Source: Hymenobacter algoricola (GTDB lineage: Bacteria; Bacteroidota; Bacteroidia; Cytophagales; Hymenobacteraceae). From it: a DNA stretch of 64,000 nt. The stretch covers positions 13,772 through 77,771 of the forward strand of contig NZ_BAABDH010000105.1 in assembly GCF_039539525.1 (NCBI RefSeq), written 5' to 3'. Shown here piece by piece: positions 51,541 to 60,457 of this stretch (the first letter of the stretch is position 1; each line of letters begins with the position of its first letter). The notes under the pieces were generated by a model that was not told the origin of the DNA, did not search any database, and worked only from the letters and a program-made list of their open reading frames with translations. Made by a program: the position numbers and the translations under genes.

Positions 51541-52823
51541 GCAGGGTTTAGCCGGCCGATTTCAGCGCGGCGTTCGGTAGCTACTACGAGGAAGCCATAA
51601 AGAAACACAAACAGGTTGAATCCGATTTGTACTTCCAGGAGCGAATCGACGAGCATGGCGGTGCCCAGTATAAGCAGGAAATGCCATACGTACGGATTTC
51701 GGCGCTGCCTTGGTTGCGCCAGCGGCCCCAGCAGCGCCAGCAGCCACAGAAACAGCCCCGTTATTCCGCTGCTAACTAGGTAGTGCAGATACTGGTTATG
51801 AATCATTACCCGGTTGGCCGGCCGAATACCAAAATCCTGATATTCGTACTGCTCCATCATGGCGGCTTGGGCGTCGGCGGGGCCCACGCCGAGCCAGGGG
51901 TTGTTGCCGGCAATGGTGCGGGCCGTTTGCCAGGCGGCCAGCCGCTTGGCCAATGACAGGTCGTTGATGTCGTGGCCGTAGCGAAACTCGTTGTAGTCGT
52001 AAACCGTGGCACTCACGCGCTGCCGCACCGAGGCCAGCAGCTGGTAGGCCAGCACCGGCGCGGCCCCGAGCAGCAGCAGCAGGGCGGCCCCAAGCAGAAA
52101 ACGGCGCTTTACCAGCAAAAAATAAACGACGTCGGCAAACAGCGCCACGTAGAGCACCAGCAGCCCGGTGCGGTACGCCAGTACGTGCAGCGTCAGGGCC
52201 GCTACTGCCGAGGCCGTTAGCAGCAGCCACCGCAGCCAGCCGGTGGTTGGGGCACCCCGGCTCAGCAGCAGGCCAAAACAGCAGGCCAGGGCCAGCATGA
52301 TGCCAAAGTGAATGTGGAAGATACGGGTTACGGAAGGCAGGTTCTGGCCTACCCGCATCAGGTCGAGAGCGTGGGCCGGGTTCAGCAGGTAGCGGCCCAT
52401 GGTGGCGGCGCCCAGCAGGGCCAGGCCAATGACGAACAGTGCGCCCACCCAGAACTGCTGCCGGCGGCTCAGCGGCACGGCCAGCGCAAAAGCCAGCGGC
52501 ACCCCCAGCAGCGGCAGCAGGCGGTACAGCTCGTGCCGCCAGACGGCCCACTGCGACGTGTAGAAGCCACTCAGCAGCAGCAGCAGGTATAACAAGGCCA
52601 ACTGCCAGGCGGCAGCATTGCGCAGCCAGGGTTTCAGCAGCTGCCGCACCTGCGGATTGGCCGCCGCCGCCAGCACGCCCACCACCGGGCTCAGCGCGAC
52701 CAGCGCCCGGGACGCCAGCAGCCCCACCACGCCCGCCAGACACGCTAGCAGCAGCAAGTACTGGGAAAGGCGCCCGGCGGCGTAGGCTTGCCGGAACGAG
52801 CCAGCCGGCAGAAGTTGCCTCAT
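51537..52823 (-). CDS. O-antigen ligase/polymerase (Wzy-type) membrane protein
   Basis: 428 residues from the ATG at 52823. The frame continues to 52880, but that would overlap the GT9 gene. About eleven membrane spans; loop with WLGVGPADAQAAMMEQYEYQ and VMIHNQYLHYLVSSGITGLF, then LLEVQIGFNLFVFLYGF. The HNQ motif and the length match the paralogue at 24709-25989. The gene follows GT2 and GT9 glycosyltransferases, which supports a role in lipopolysaccharide or related surface glycan assembly. Confidence 0.85.
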   Translation of the reverse strand: MRQLLPAGSFRQAYAAGRLSQYLLLLACLAGVVGLLASRALVALSPVVGVLAAAANPQVRQLLKPWLRNAAAWQLALLYLLLLLSGFYTSQWAVWRHELYRLLPLLGVPLAFALAVPLSRRQQFWVGALFVIGLALLGAATMGRYLLNPAHALDLMRVGQNLPSVTRIFHIHFGIMLALACCFGLLLSRGAPTTGWLRWLLLTASAVAALTLHVLAYRTGLLVLYVALFADVVYFLLVKRRFLLGAALLLLLGAAPVLAYQLLASVRQRVSATVYDYNEFRYGHDINDLSLAKRLAAWQTARTIAGNNPWLGVGPADAQAAMMEQYEYQDFGIRPANRVMIHNQYLHYLVSSGITGLFLWLLALLGPLAQPRQRRNPYVWHFLLILGTAMLVDSLLEVQIGFNLFVFLYGFLVVATERRAEIGRLNPA

Positions 52824-52849
52824 AAACACGGATAAGAAGCGTAAGAAAG

Positions 52850-53890
52850 TCAGGATTGGGCGGATGGACAAGGCTGCCATGCCAAAACCCGGCTTAGTAC
52901 CAGCGCCGGCTCAATGGCCCGGATACAGGTGCAGTCGGCCGGAGTCCGCCGGCAGTCGGAGCAGTCGGGCCGGTCGAAAACCAGATAATCGGCGTGGAGC
53001 CCCAGAGGCGCCCAACGGCCCGGGTGCGTGGGCCGCATGGGCGGATACAGGCCCAGCGCATAACGCCCCAGGGCCGCCGCCAAGTGCAGGGGCCCGGTAC
53101 TATTGGCTACCAGGCCATCGGCGGCGGCAATGAAGGCCAGCAGCTGGGGCAGGGATAGTTTTCCGGTCAGGTCAGCGGCCAGCACTTCGGCGTGTTCGGC
53201 CAGCCAGGGACGCAGCTCCTCTCCTTCGGCGGCCGTGCCGGTGATAAACACGCGGTGGCCGGCCCGATGCAGCCCCTGGGCCAGAGTGCCGAAATGGTCG
53301 AGGCCCCATTCCCGGGCACTGCCGCGGCTGCGCGGGTGCAGAATCACGTTGAGCTGGCCGGGCTGCCGCGCCCGCAGCAGCAGCTGCCACTCGGTAGGCA
53401 GTGCCACGGTAGGCTGCAGACGAACCAGCGGCCTCAGGGCAGCCAGCGGCACCTCCACCCGCAGGCCCAACGGGGCCAGCAACTGCAGGTTCAGCTGGGC
53501 CTCGTGCAGGGGCGACTCCCGCCGGCTCAGAGCGACCAGCCGGTTGCAGGTCAGCCAGTGAATCCAGCGGTTGCGGGTGCCGATGCGCAGGGGGATGCCA
53601 GCCTGCTGGGCCAGCCGGGCCACCAGCTTGTTGGGAAACACGTGGATGACGGCATCGGCCTGCTGTGCGCGCAACACCTCCAGCCGGGCCGGGGCTGGCA
53701 GCAGCAGCAGCTCATCAAAATTCAGGAAGCCGTCAACCCAGGGGCAGGCATCGGCCACGGCCCGGGTGTAGGTGCGGCCCAGCAGAATGACCCGGCAGCC
53801 CGCAAACTGCTGCTTGAGCCACCCGCAGACCGGCAGGGTGAGTACCACGTCGCCGATGGCATCAGTGCGGCTGACCAGAAACGTTTTCAT
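52850..53890 (-). CDS. Glycosyltransferase family 9 (heptosyltransferase type)
   Basis: 346 residues from the ATG at 53890 (MKTFLVSRTDAIGDVVLTLP), which overlaps the GT2 stop by 4 nt. The longer open frame upstream is a shadow of the GT2 gene. GT-B fold: the N-terminal DAIGDVVLTLP motif, HPRSRGSAREWG in the middle and NSTGPLHLAAALG (about 275-287) in the C-terminal sugar-nucleotide site. Such enzymes add heptose or related sugars to lipid A-core. The C-terminus has a cysteine group (FDRPDCSDCRRTPADCTC), unusual and possibly metal-binding. Confidence 0.87.
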   Translation of the reverse strand: MKTFLVSRTDAIGDVVLTLPVCGWLKQQFAGCRVILLGRTYTRAVADACPWVDGFLNFDELLLLPAPARLEVLRAQQADAVIHVFPNKLVARLAQQAGIPLRIGTRNRWIHWLTCNRLVALSRRESPLHEAQLNLQLLAPLGLRVEVPLAALRPLVRLQPTVALPTEWQLLLRARQPGQLNVILHPRSRGSAREWGLDHFGTLAQGLHRAGHRVFITGTAAEGEELRPWLAEHAEVLAADLTGKLSLPQLLAFIAAADGLVANSTGPLHLAAALGRYALGLYPPMRPTHPGRWAPLGLHADYLVFDRPDCSDCRRTPADCTCIRAIEPALVLSRVLAWQPCPSAQS

Positions 53891-54660
53891 GCGGCGGAAG
53901 CAGGTGGCGCCGCCGGCAGGGTGCGCAGCTTGGCAAATTTCAGAAATACCCCCCAGGCCGAAATGCCGGCAATGCACAGCCCCGCAAAACCATCCAGCCA
54001 GCCCAGCCGGAAGAAATAGCCATGCACAAACTTCCAGAGCGGCTTCAGCAGCAGGTGAAACAGCGTGACGCGCCGCCGGCCGCGCAGGGCCAGCTCGGCG
54101 GCCGCAATGCTGGTGAAGCGGTTGAGCTGGCTCACGTGCTGCTCCACGGAATCGTACGAGTAGTGCAGCGCGTCGCCGGCCAGCGTGCCGATGGTCTGGC
54201 CCGGGACCAGCGCGTACCGTTCGTGCAGCAGCAGGCCCTGCCAGCTTCCCAGGCGCCGGTCGTAGAGGCGCAGCTTCCGGTCGGGGTACCAGCCCCCGTG
54301 CCGCACCCAGGTACCGCAGTAGTTGGTCAGGCGGGCCAGAGTGTAGCCCGCGTGCTGCCAGTCGGCCTTCGCGGCCCGGATGCTCTGCTGCAGCTCCGGG
54401 GTCAGCACCTCGTCGGCGTCGAGCTGGAGCACATAGTCGTGGCGGGCCTGGGCGGTGGCAAAGTTCTTCTGCTCGACGTAGCCTTCGAAAGCGTGCTGGA
54501 CGACGCGGGCCCCGTACTGGCGGCAAATTTCCACCGTGCGGTCGGTGGAGCAGGAATCGACTACCAGCACTTCGTCGGCCACCGCGGCCACCGCGGCCAG
54601 GCAGCGGCCGATGTTGGCTTCCTCATTGAAGGTGATGACGACGACGGAAAGAGAAACCAA
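53887..54660 (-). CDS. Glycosyltransferase family 2 (WaaE/LgtF-like)
   Basis: 257 residues. GT-A fold: VVVITFNEEANIGRCLAAVA, VDSCSTDRTVEICRQYGARV and the metal-binding LQLDADEVL. The middle (GGWYPDRKLRLYDRRLGSWQ) and the C-terminal two hydrophobic segments fit the WaaE/LgtF group, which adds a hexose to the inner core of lipopolysaccharide. First gene of a three-gene unit with GT9 and the O-antigen ligase. Confidence 0.88.
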   Translation of the reverse strand: MVSLSVVVITFNEEANIGRCLAAVAAVADEVLVVDSCSTDRTVEICRQYGARVVQHAFEGYVEQKNFATAQARHDYVLQLDADEVLTPELQQSIRAAKADWQHAGYTLARLTNYCGTWVRHGGWYPDRKLRLYDRRLGSWQGLLLHERYALVPGQTIGTLAGDALHYSYDSVEQHVSQLNRFTSIAAAELALRGRRRVTLFHLLLKPLWKFVHGYFFRLGWLDGFAGLCIAGISAWGVFLKFAKLRTLPAAPPASAA

Positions 54661-54777
54661 AGCGGAACTAGTGAGGATATTTCAGGAAACTTGTGGCCGG
54701 CAAATATCCACAATAGCCTGCTCTTGTCAGGCAGCGCCGCCTGCATTATTCTGCTTCTCTACGTTACGGCTGCCCCA

Positions 54778-55323
54778 ATGCTCCTCACCCAGATTCACCC
54801 TTTGTTTCAGCCGCGCCACCTAGCCGGGACATCGATAGGCACGCTTGCGCTGGGCAGCGACTTATTCATCTGTCACTCCCATTACTACAATAGCGCCCTA
54901 GATGAATGGGCTGCGGGGCTGCTCGCAGGTGGGTTGGGCGTTATTACGCCTTTGTGGGCGTACAAAAAACGGTGGCTGCTCCGCTTCCTGTTGCCTGTAT
55001 TTGCCATTGCTTTGCTTGCGGGCTGGTTTGTGTGCCTGACCAGCGCCAAAAGCCAGTACCTAAGCCGGCAGCTTGCCTTCGACGGGGTTATGGGCGGGGC
55101 CCGCGTAAGTGACTTCGAAATAAAAACGCGCAGAGGTTTCACCACGCAGTATATCGTATTTCCATACCAACACAACGCCTTGGTCTACTACCAGCGAGTC
55201 GCCAACGCGCGCAAGCTGCCTTTTGGCGACAGTCTATACGTTCGTTATTCAGCTTCCCACCCCGAAAACGTCGTGGTGACCGGGGCCCGCCGGCAAGGAG
55301 ATTTCCGGCTGCAGCACCCATAA
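54778..55323 (+). CDS. Unknown membrane protein
   Basis: 181 residues from the ATG at 54778; the open frame is longer only because it runs antisense to the GT2 gene. Two membrane spans in the first half (AAGLLAGGLGVITPLWAY and LRFLLPVFAIALLAGWFVCL) are followed by a soluble region of about 90 residues (RVSDFEIKTRRGFTTQYIVF to GARRQGDFRLQHP). I do not recognise the family. It is divergent from the GT2 gene and ends at a terminator shared with ahcY. No promoter box seen. Confidence 0.6.
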   Translation: MLLTQIHPLFQPRHLAGTSIGTLALGSDLFICHSHYYNSALDEWAAGLLAGGLGVITPLWAYKKRWLLRFLLPVFAIALLAGWFVCLTSAKSQYLSRQLAFDGVMGGARVSDFEIKTRRGFTTQYIVFPYQHNALVYYQRVANARKLPFGDSLYVRYSASHPENVVVTGARRQGDFRLQHP

Positions 55324-55358
55324 AAAAGCCCGCTCTGCGGGGCAGAACGGGCTTTTTT
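55322..55358. terminator. Bidirectional terminator between the unknown gene and ahcY
   Basis: Arms AAAAAAGCCCG/CGGGCTTTTTT with further TCTGC/GCAGA pairing inside. Serves the plus-strand gene ending at 55323 (it overlaps its stop) and ahcY ending at 55375. Confidence 0.92.
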
Positions 55359-55374
55359 AGATAATCAACCAAGC

Positions 55375-56694
55375 CTAGTAGCGGTAGGCATCCGACTTGA
55401 ACGGACCGGCCACATCGACGCCGATGTAGCTGGCCTGCTTAGGCTTCAGCTCGTCCAGCTCCACGCCGATTTTGGCGAGGTGCAGATGTGCCACCTTCTC
55501 GTCGAGGTGCTTGGGCAGGGTGTACACCTTGTTTTCGTAGTTGGCCGAGTTTTCCCACAGCTCCAGCTGCGCAAGCGTCTGGTTGGTGAAGGAGTTCGAC
55601 ATCACGAACGAGGGGTGGCCCGTCGCGCAGCCCAGGTTCACGAGGCGGCCCTCCGCGAGGATGATTACTTCCTTGCCGTCGATGTTGTAGATATCCACCT
55701 GCGGCTTCACCGTGTCTTTGGTGTGGCCGTAGTTGCCGTTCAGCCAGGCCATGTCGATTTCATCATCGAAGTGACCGATGTTGCAGACGATGGCCTTGTC
55801 CTTCAGGGCGCGGAACGACTCTTCGGTGATAATGTCGCAGTTGCCGGTAGCGGTTATCACGATGTCGGCTTCTTTGATGGCTGTAGCCATTTTCTTCACC
55901 GCGTAGCCATCCATTGCCGCCTGCAGCGCGCAGATCGGGTCAATTTCTGTCACGATAACCCGGGCACCGGCCCCGCTCAGCGAAGCGGCAGTACCTTTTC
56001 CGACGTCGCCGTAACCGGCTACTACGGCCACCTTGCCGGCCATCATCACGTCGGTAGCCCGGCGGATAGCGTCCACGGCCGACTCTTTGCAGCCGTACTT
56101 GTTGTCGAACTTCGATTTGGTAACCGAGTCGTTGATGTTGAAGGCGGGCATCAGCAGGGAGCCGTTTTTCACGCGGTCCAGCAGGCGCAGCACGCCGGTG
56201 GTGGTTTCTTCCGAGATACCCCGGATGCCGGCGGCCAGCTCGGGGAAGCGGTCCAGCACCATGTTGGTCAGGTCGCCACCGTCGTCGAGAATCATGTTCA
56301 GCGGCTCCCGGTCTTCGCCGAAGTACAGCGTCTGCTCGATGCACCAGTTGAACTCTTCCTCGTCCATACCTTTCCAGGCATATACAGGGATACCGGCAGC
56401 AGCAATGGCCGCGGCGGCATGATCCTGGGTCGAGAAGATGTTGCACGACGACCACGTCACGTCGGCGCCCAGGGCGATAAGCGTTTCGATGAGCACCGCC
56501 GTTTGAATGGTCATGTGCAGGCAGCCGGCAATGCGTGCGCCTTTCAGGGGCTGGGCAGCGCCAAATTCGTCGCGGAGGGCCATCAGACCGGGCATCTCAG
56601 CTTCGGCCAAACGGATTTCCTTGCGGCCCCATTCGGCCAGCGACATGTCTTTTACTTTGTACGGTACGTAGGCCGTGGTCTTGGTCTCAACCAT
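55375..56694 (-). CDS. ahcY: Adenosylhomocysteinase
   Basis: 439 residues from the ATG at 56694 (MVETKTTAYVPYKVKDMSLA). Splits S-adenosylhomocysteine and so recycles the by-product of methyl transfer. Signatures: GCLHMTIQTAVLIETLIALG, SSCNIFSTQDHAAAAIA, the NAD-binding AVVAGYGDVGKGTAASL and the C-terminal KSDAYRY. The longer frame upstream lacks family support. Confidence 0.98.
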   Translation of the reverse strand: MVETKTTAYVPYKVKDMSLAEWGRKEIRLAEAEMPGLMALRDEFGAAQPLKGARIAGCLHMTIQTAVLIETLIALGADVTWSSCNIFSTQDHAAAAIAAAGIPVYAWKGMDEEEFNWCIEQTLYFGEDREPLNMILDDGGDLTNMVLDRFPELAAGIRGISEETTTGVLRLLDRVKNGSLLMPAFNINDSVTKSKFDNKYGCKESAVDAIRRATDVMMAGKVAVVAGYGDVGKGTAASLSGAGARVIVTEIDPICALQAAMDGYAVKKMATAIKEADIVITATGNCDIITEESFRALKDKAIVCNIGHFDDEIDMAWLNGNYGHTKDTVKPQVDIYNIDGKEVIILAEGRLVNLGCATGHPSFVMSNSFTNQTLAQLELWENSANYENKVYTLPKHLDEKVAHLHLAKIGVELDELKPKQASYIGVDVAGPFKSDAYRY

Positions 56695-56723
56695 GATGCA
56701 GGGGATGTTTTTCGGATCAACTA

Positions 56724-56731
56724 CAAAGGTA
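56724..56731 (-). promoter_or_regulatory. -7 box (TACCTTTG) of ahcY
   Basis: TACCTTTG on the minus strand, 29 nt before the ahcY start. A TTTG lies 25 nt further upstream, a spacer longer than usual. Confidence 0.55.
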
Positions 56732-56755
56732 ACCAAAATGTTAGTGCCGTTTGAC

Positions 56756-56800
56756 ACAAACAGAAAGCCCGCTCCTTTATAGAGCGGGCTTTCTGTTTGT
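56756..56800 (-). terminator. Terminator of the DUF4397 gene, 19-bp perfect arms
   Basis: Arms ACAAACAGAAAGCCCGCTC and complement without a mismatch, 7-nt loop. It sits between the DUF4397 gene and the ahcY promoter region. Longer than a typical terminator. Confidence 0.85.
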
Positions 56801-56821
56801 CAGGCTTGGGGTTAGCGCCAG

Positions 56822-57592
56822 TTAGTTGTTTTCGATAACCACGGCCTGCAGCCGCAGATTGGTGGCTACGCTGGTGCTTTTGATGCCCCGAACCAGGATG
56901 GTGTAGATCTTGCCGGCCGCGTAGGCCTTGGCACCGGTTGGATTGGTGCCAGTGCCGTCGCCCACCGATACTTCAACCATGCCGGTTGCACCCGCGCCGG
57001 TCGAGACGGCCAGATTATACGTGTTCGGCGTCAGCTCCGTGAAGGAGGATGCCGTACCAAAGCCCACGTTGGTGATAATTTCGGTGGTGCCGATAGTGGG
57101 GGCCGGCAACGACAGGTTCAGCGGCGAAGGCGCCGAGACACCCAGATGCACAATGCGAATTTTGGCTTTGCCGGCAGCGGGAGCCGTCAGGTCATCGACG
57201 ACGGCCAGACCGGCAGCCGACCCCAGGTTGGCGTTGGGCGAGTAAGCAAAGAACGAGTAGTTCTTGTTCTTCTCGACGGCCAAAGTCTGGGTGACGCTCG
57301 TGGCGCCGCTGGTAGCATCATTGACTTTCAACGACTGCGCCCCCGCCACCACATTGACGTAGCTGCTGTTGGTGCCGTACGTGGCCTGCCCCAGCTCTTT
57401 GTTGTCGTTGGCCACTATTTTAACGGCCGCACTGGATGTAGGCGCCGCGTGCACCAGCATTATTTTGCCCTGGTCCGGCACCGGCGTTACCACTGGATCA
57501 TCGTCATCGTTGCCACAACCCGTGAAGGCCAGAGCGGCAGGCACCGTGGCCAGCAGGAGTGCGCGGTTCAGAAAAGTTGCGAGATTTTTCAT
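56822..57592 (-). CDS. DUF4397 domain lipoprotein
   Basis: 256 residues from the ATG at 57592 (MKNLATFLNRALLLATVPAA). Lipobox FTGC, followed by GNDDDD, an acidic stretch right after the Cys that resembles the signal exporting lipoproteins to the cell surface in Bacteroidota. The rest is built from beta-rich repeats (IMLVHAAPTSSAAVKIVAN, IRIVHLGVSAPSPLNLSLP) typical of DUF4397. Function unknown. Single gene with its own terminator. Confidence 0.82.
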   Translation of the reverse strand: MKNLATFLNRALLLATVPAALAFTGCGNDDDDPVVTPVPDQGKIMLVHAAPTSSAAVKIVANDNKELGQATYGTNSSYVNVVAGAQSLKVNDATSGATSVTQTLAVEKNKNYSFFAYSPNANLGSAAGLAVVDDLTAPAAGKAKIRIVHLGVSAPSPLNLSLPAPTIGTTEIITNVGFGTASSFTELTPNTYNLAVSTGAGATGMVEVSVGDGTGTNPTGAKAYAAGKIYTILVRGIKSTSVATNLRLQAVVIENN

Positions 57593-57778
57593 GGGAAAGA
57601 ATGGAAAGGACAAAGTGAACTGCGCACAGAACGTAAGGGCTGCGGGTTTTGTTGGGTGGGGAAAGGAGTTTTTCCCGACGAATCACCCTATTGGCTCGAT
57701 CAACGAATTATGATCCTGCTATATAGTCAATACCTTTACCGTTTAAACTGCCGCTTCATCCGCCCCGTTTCCACATCT

Positions 57779-58366
57779 ATGCGTCGTCTTGCTTTTTTGT
57801 TGCTCCTGCTGTTGAGTTTTGGTATGGTTCAGGCCCAGCAGGCCCCGGTTGGTCCGCTTATCCGGCTCAGCCCCGAAGATGAGGACCGGCGGGAAAGCGG
57901 CCCGCAAAAAAATTTCTACTTCGCCACGGGCGACAAGTCCACTGCCCGCTACCAAAGCGCGGGATTCTTTGGCCAGCGGCTCCGGCCGTATCTGGCGGGC
58001 AACGCGGCGGCGCTATCCAGCCTGAACGCCTACCGCCGGCAGAAATGGCTCCTTTTGACCGAGCGCCTGGTGTTTGTCAGCGCCGTGAGTCTCTACAGCC
58101 AGCAAGTGCTGGCCAAGCCCAGCGAACAGCAGTATTTCAACAGCACCCAGAAGGTAGCTGTTGGTGTGGCCGCGTTCAGCCTGTTGTCGAACGTGCTCAT
58201 TTCTTACCATACTAACGGTCATTTCCAACGGGCTGTCGGCGAGTACAATGCGGGGCTGTCGTCGGCCCGGGTGGGCATGGTCCAGCGCCTGACCCCATCA
58301 GCTGTGGGGCTGACGGCCGGCGCAAGCGGGCGCCCGCAGTTGGCTTTGAGCTGGAGCCTGCGCTAG
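57779..58366 (+). CDS. Unknown exported protein
   Basis: 195 residues from the ATG at 57779 (MRRLAFLLLLLLSFGMVQAQ), a clear signal peptide; the longer open frame upstream is antisense to the DUF4397 gene. Two later hydrophobic segments (LVFVSAVSLYSQQVL and VAVGVAAFSLLSNVLISYH) could be membrane spans. The end (GASGRPQLALSWSLR) resembles the last strand of an outer-membrane barrel, but the protein is short. I do not recognise the family. A TACCTTTA box lies 41 nt upstream (57731-57738). Confidence 0.65.
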   Translation: MRRLAFLLLLLLSFGMVQAQQAPVGPLIRLSPEDEDRRESGPQKNFYFATGDKSTARYQSAGFFGQRLRPYLAGNAAALSSLNAYRRQKWLLLTERLVFVSAVSLYSQQVLAKPSEQQYFNSTQKVAVGVAAFSLLSNVLISYHTNGHFQRAVGEYNAGLSSARVGMVQRLTPSAVGLTAGASGRPQLALSWSLR

Positions 58367-58399
58367 ACCAAGCGTGGCGTTTTTTCGTACGCTTACTTC

Positions 58400-59593
58400 A
58401 TGGAATATCCCTTGCCGGCAGCGGCCCGGCAGTATGTTGCCGAGCATCTGCACGACGACCCCGCCAAACTGGCGCTCCAGGCCCGCCGCTACCCCGGCCT
58501 GCCCGTACCGGACCTGGTCCGCCAGATCCAGGCCCGCCAGAAAGCCCGCACCAAGCTTCCCGCCTGGGCCGACAACCCCGACCTTATTTTCCCGCCGGCC
58601 TTGTCGGTGGAGCAGGCTTCTTCTACCCGCACGGCCGCTTTCAAGGCCAGCCTGGTAAACGGGCAGCGCCTGGCCGACCTGACCGGGGGCTTCGGCGTGG
58701 ATGCCTCGTGCTTTGCCAACCACATTCCGGAGGTGCATTACGTAGAGCGCGACCCGGCTTTGGTGGCCGTCGTGCGCTACAACCTGGCGCAGCTCGGCAT
58801 CGGCAACGTGCACTGCCACGCCGGCGACGCCCTGCAGTTTCTGAAAAGCACCCCCGACACGTTTGACTGGATTTACCTGGACCCCGCCCGCCGCGACACG
58901 GCCGACCGTAAAATCTACCGGCTGCAGGACTGTGAGCCGGATGTGCTGCGCCTGCTGCCTTTGCTGCTGCACAAAGCCAACCGGGTGCTGCTCAAAACCT
59001 CGCCCATGCTCGATATTGAGCTGGCGCTGCAGGAACTCAAGCAGGTCCGCCGGCTGTGGGTGGTGGCCGTAGACAACGAATGCAAGGAAGTGCTGTACGA
59101 GCTGGGTCCCGAGCCGGCCGTGGATCCGGAGCGCTACACCGTCAACCTGCTCCGCAACGGGCAGCAGCAGGAGTTTCGGCTTAATAAAGCCCGCGAAACC
59201 CGGGCCGTAGCCCGCTACGCCGAGCCTCTGCCCCAGGGCTACCTCTACGAGCCCAACGTGGCCGTACTCAAGGCCGGCGGCTTTCGCAGCGTGGGCACCG
59301 CCTTCGAGCTGTTCAAGCTGCACCAGCACAGTCACCTGTATATGTCGGAAACGCTGCGCCCGGACTTTCCGGGGCGGATTTTCCGCATTCTGGCCGCCGA
59401 GAAATACGATAAGAAAACCCTGCGCGCCCACCTCGGGCCCGAAGCCCGGGCCCACGTCACGACCCGCAACTTCCCCGATACCGTAGCTGAATTCCGGCAG
59501 CACACCGGCATTCGCGAAGGCGGTGATATATATCTGTTTGCCACCACCGACCTGCGCGGCCGCCCGATTGTGGTGGTGTGCGAGAAAGTCTGA
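58400..59593 (+). CDS. Class I SAM-dependent methyltransferase, THUMP-like type
   Basis: 397 residues. SAM-binding motif I is RLADLTGGFGVDASCF (about 91-106), then HYVERDPALVAVVRYNL; the catalytic-type motif is WIYLDPARRDTADRK. The C-terminal part (about 300-397) matches the THUMP-like domain found behind this kind of methyltransferase in Bacteroidota, which suggests an RNA substrate. The substrate is not known. Starts 34 nt after the gene at 57779, so the two may be co-transcribed. Convergent with mpg. Confidence 0.8.
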   Translation: MEYPLPAAARQYVAEHLHDDPAKLALQARRYPGLPVPDLVRQIQARQKARTKLPAWADNPDLIFPPALSVEQASSTRTAAFKASLVNGQRLADLTGGFGVDASCFANHIPEVHYVERDPALVAVVRYNLAQLGIGNVHCHAGDALQFLKSTPDTFDWIYLDPARRDTADRKIYRLQDCEPDVLRLLPLLLHKANRVLLKTSPMLDIELALQELKQVRRLWVVAVDNECKEVLYELGPEPAVDPERYTVNLLRNGQQQEFRLNKARETRAVARYAEPLPQGYLYEPNVAVLKAGGFRSVGTAFELFKLHQHSHLYMSETLRPDFPGRIFRILAAEKYDKKTLRAHLGPEARAHVTTRNFPDTVAEFRQHTGIREGGDIYLFATTDLRGRPIVVVCEKV

Positions 59594-59660
59594 TGCCCAT
59601 TCCTTGCGCCGCATCAAGCGCCAGATAGGCGACACCTTTTCTCCCGGCAATGCCCGCTGC

Positions 59661-60260
59661 TTATTTAGCCGGACTAACCCAGGGACTGCCTTTTAGCCGG
59701 AAGCGCCAGGGCAAAGCGGCGTCGAGGCCGGCGTAGTCGATGCCAACGCGGGGACTGGCGACCAGCCGCTCGTCGGGCATCCGTTCTGCGTGATCTTCTA
59801 TCCAGATCAGGTCCCCGCTGACATCGGTGCCGTAGTGCTTAGTGGTGATTCCCAAGGCTTGGGTGAGCAGGCCCGGGCCCGCAGTCAGGTTGCGGGCCGG
59901 TGCCGGCAGGCCGCGGCGCAGCAGCATTTCCGCCACGCCCTCGGTGGGCTCGAGGCCCCGGATCAGGACGGCATCGGCCTTGCCGGCTTCGTTGGTGATG
60001 ATGTTGAACAGGGTGTAGCGGCCATAAATCAGGTAGCAGTAGGCGATGCCGCCGGCTTCGTACATCACCTTGGTCCGGTTGGTGAAGCGGCCCAGGTGGG
60101 AGTGGCAAGCCTGGTCGCCGATGTGGGCGTAGGCCTCCGTCTCGACGATGCGGCCGCCGGTGAGCACGCCGTCGATGCGGGTAAACAGGTATTTGCCGAC
60201 TAGCTCGCGGGCAATCCGGACAACGTCGGGGCGCTGGTAAAAGGCGGTGGGGAGCTTCAT
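59661..60260 (-). CDS. 3-methyladenine DNA glycosylase (AAG/MPG family)
   Basis: 199 residues. Removes alkylated purines from DNA. Signatures: VARELVGKYLFTRIDGVLTG-like start (IARELVGKYLFTR), GRIVETEAYAHIGDQACHSH with the catalytic Glu, MYEAGGIAYCYLIYGRYTLF and LTAGPGLLTQALGI. Length is normal for the bacterial family. Single gene, divergent from the riboswitch-btuB unit. Confidence 0.95.
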   Translation of the reverse strand: MKLPTAFYQRPDVVRIARELVGKYLFTRIDGVLTGGRIVETEAYAHIGDQACHSHLGRFTNRTKVMYEAGGIAYCYLIYGRYTLFNIITNEAGKADAVLIRGLEPTEGVAEMLLRRGLPAPARNLTAGPGLLTQALGITTKHYGTDVSGDLIWIEDHAERMPDERLVASPRVGIDYAGLDAALPWRFRLKGSPWVSPAK

Positions 60261-60444
60261 TTGGTACTGGACGGTTTGTGCGGCCGGATAGCCGGCGGGG
60301 TACTCATGCAGGGCATTTGACGGGCCAAGGCCCGCTTATGTACGGAAAGCCCGGCTAAAAGCTTACCCCCGGCTGGCGGGCTGCGGGCGTTTTTTTTTAG
60401 CCGTACAACCCGGCAAACAGGCTGCATATCTGCCAGGCAACCCC

Positions 60445-60452
60445 TATCTTTG
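60445..60452 (+). promoter_or_regulatory. -7 box (TATCTTTG) of the riboswitch-btuB transcript
   Basis: TATCTTTG on the plus strand, a full match to TAnnTTTG, ending a few nt before the first conserved bases of the riboswitch. The -33 region has no clear TTTG. Confidence 0.65.
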
Positions 60453-60457
60453 CTTTC

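Noticed and set aside
53891..54526. Upstream extension of the GT9 frame giving a 558-residue protein.
   Set aside because: The extension is antisense-free but overlaps the GT2 gene in another frame; GT9 proteins start with the MKTFLVSRTDAIGD-type motif at 53890.
60351..60400. GGCTAAAA...TTTTAGCC inverted repeat with a run of nine T, considered as a terminator.
   Set aside because: The loop would be over 30 nt and no plus-strand gene ends upstream; mpg runs the other way.
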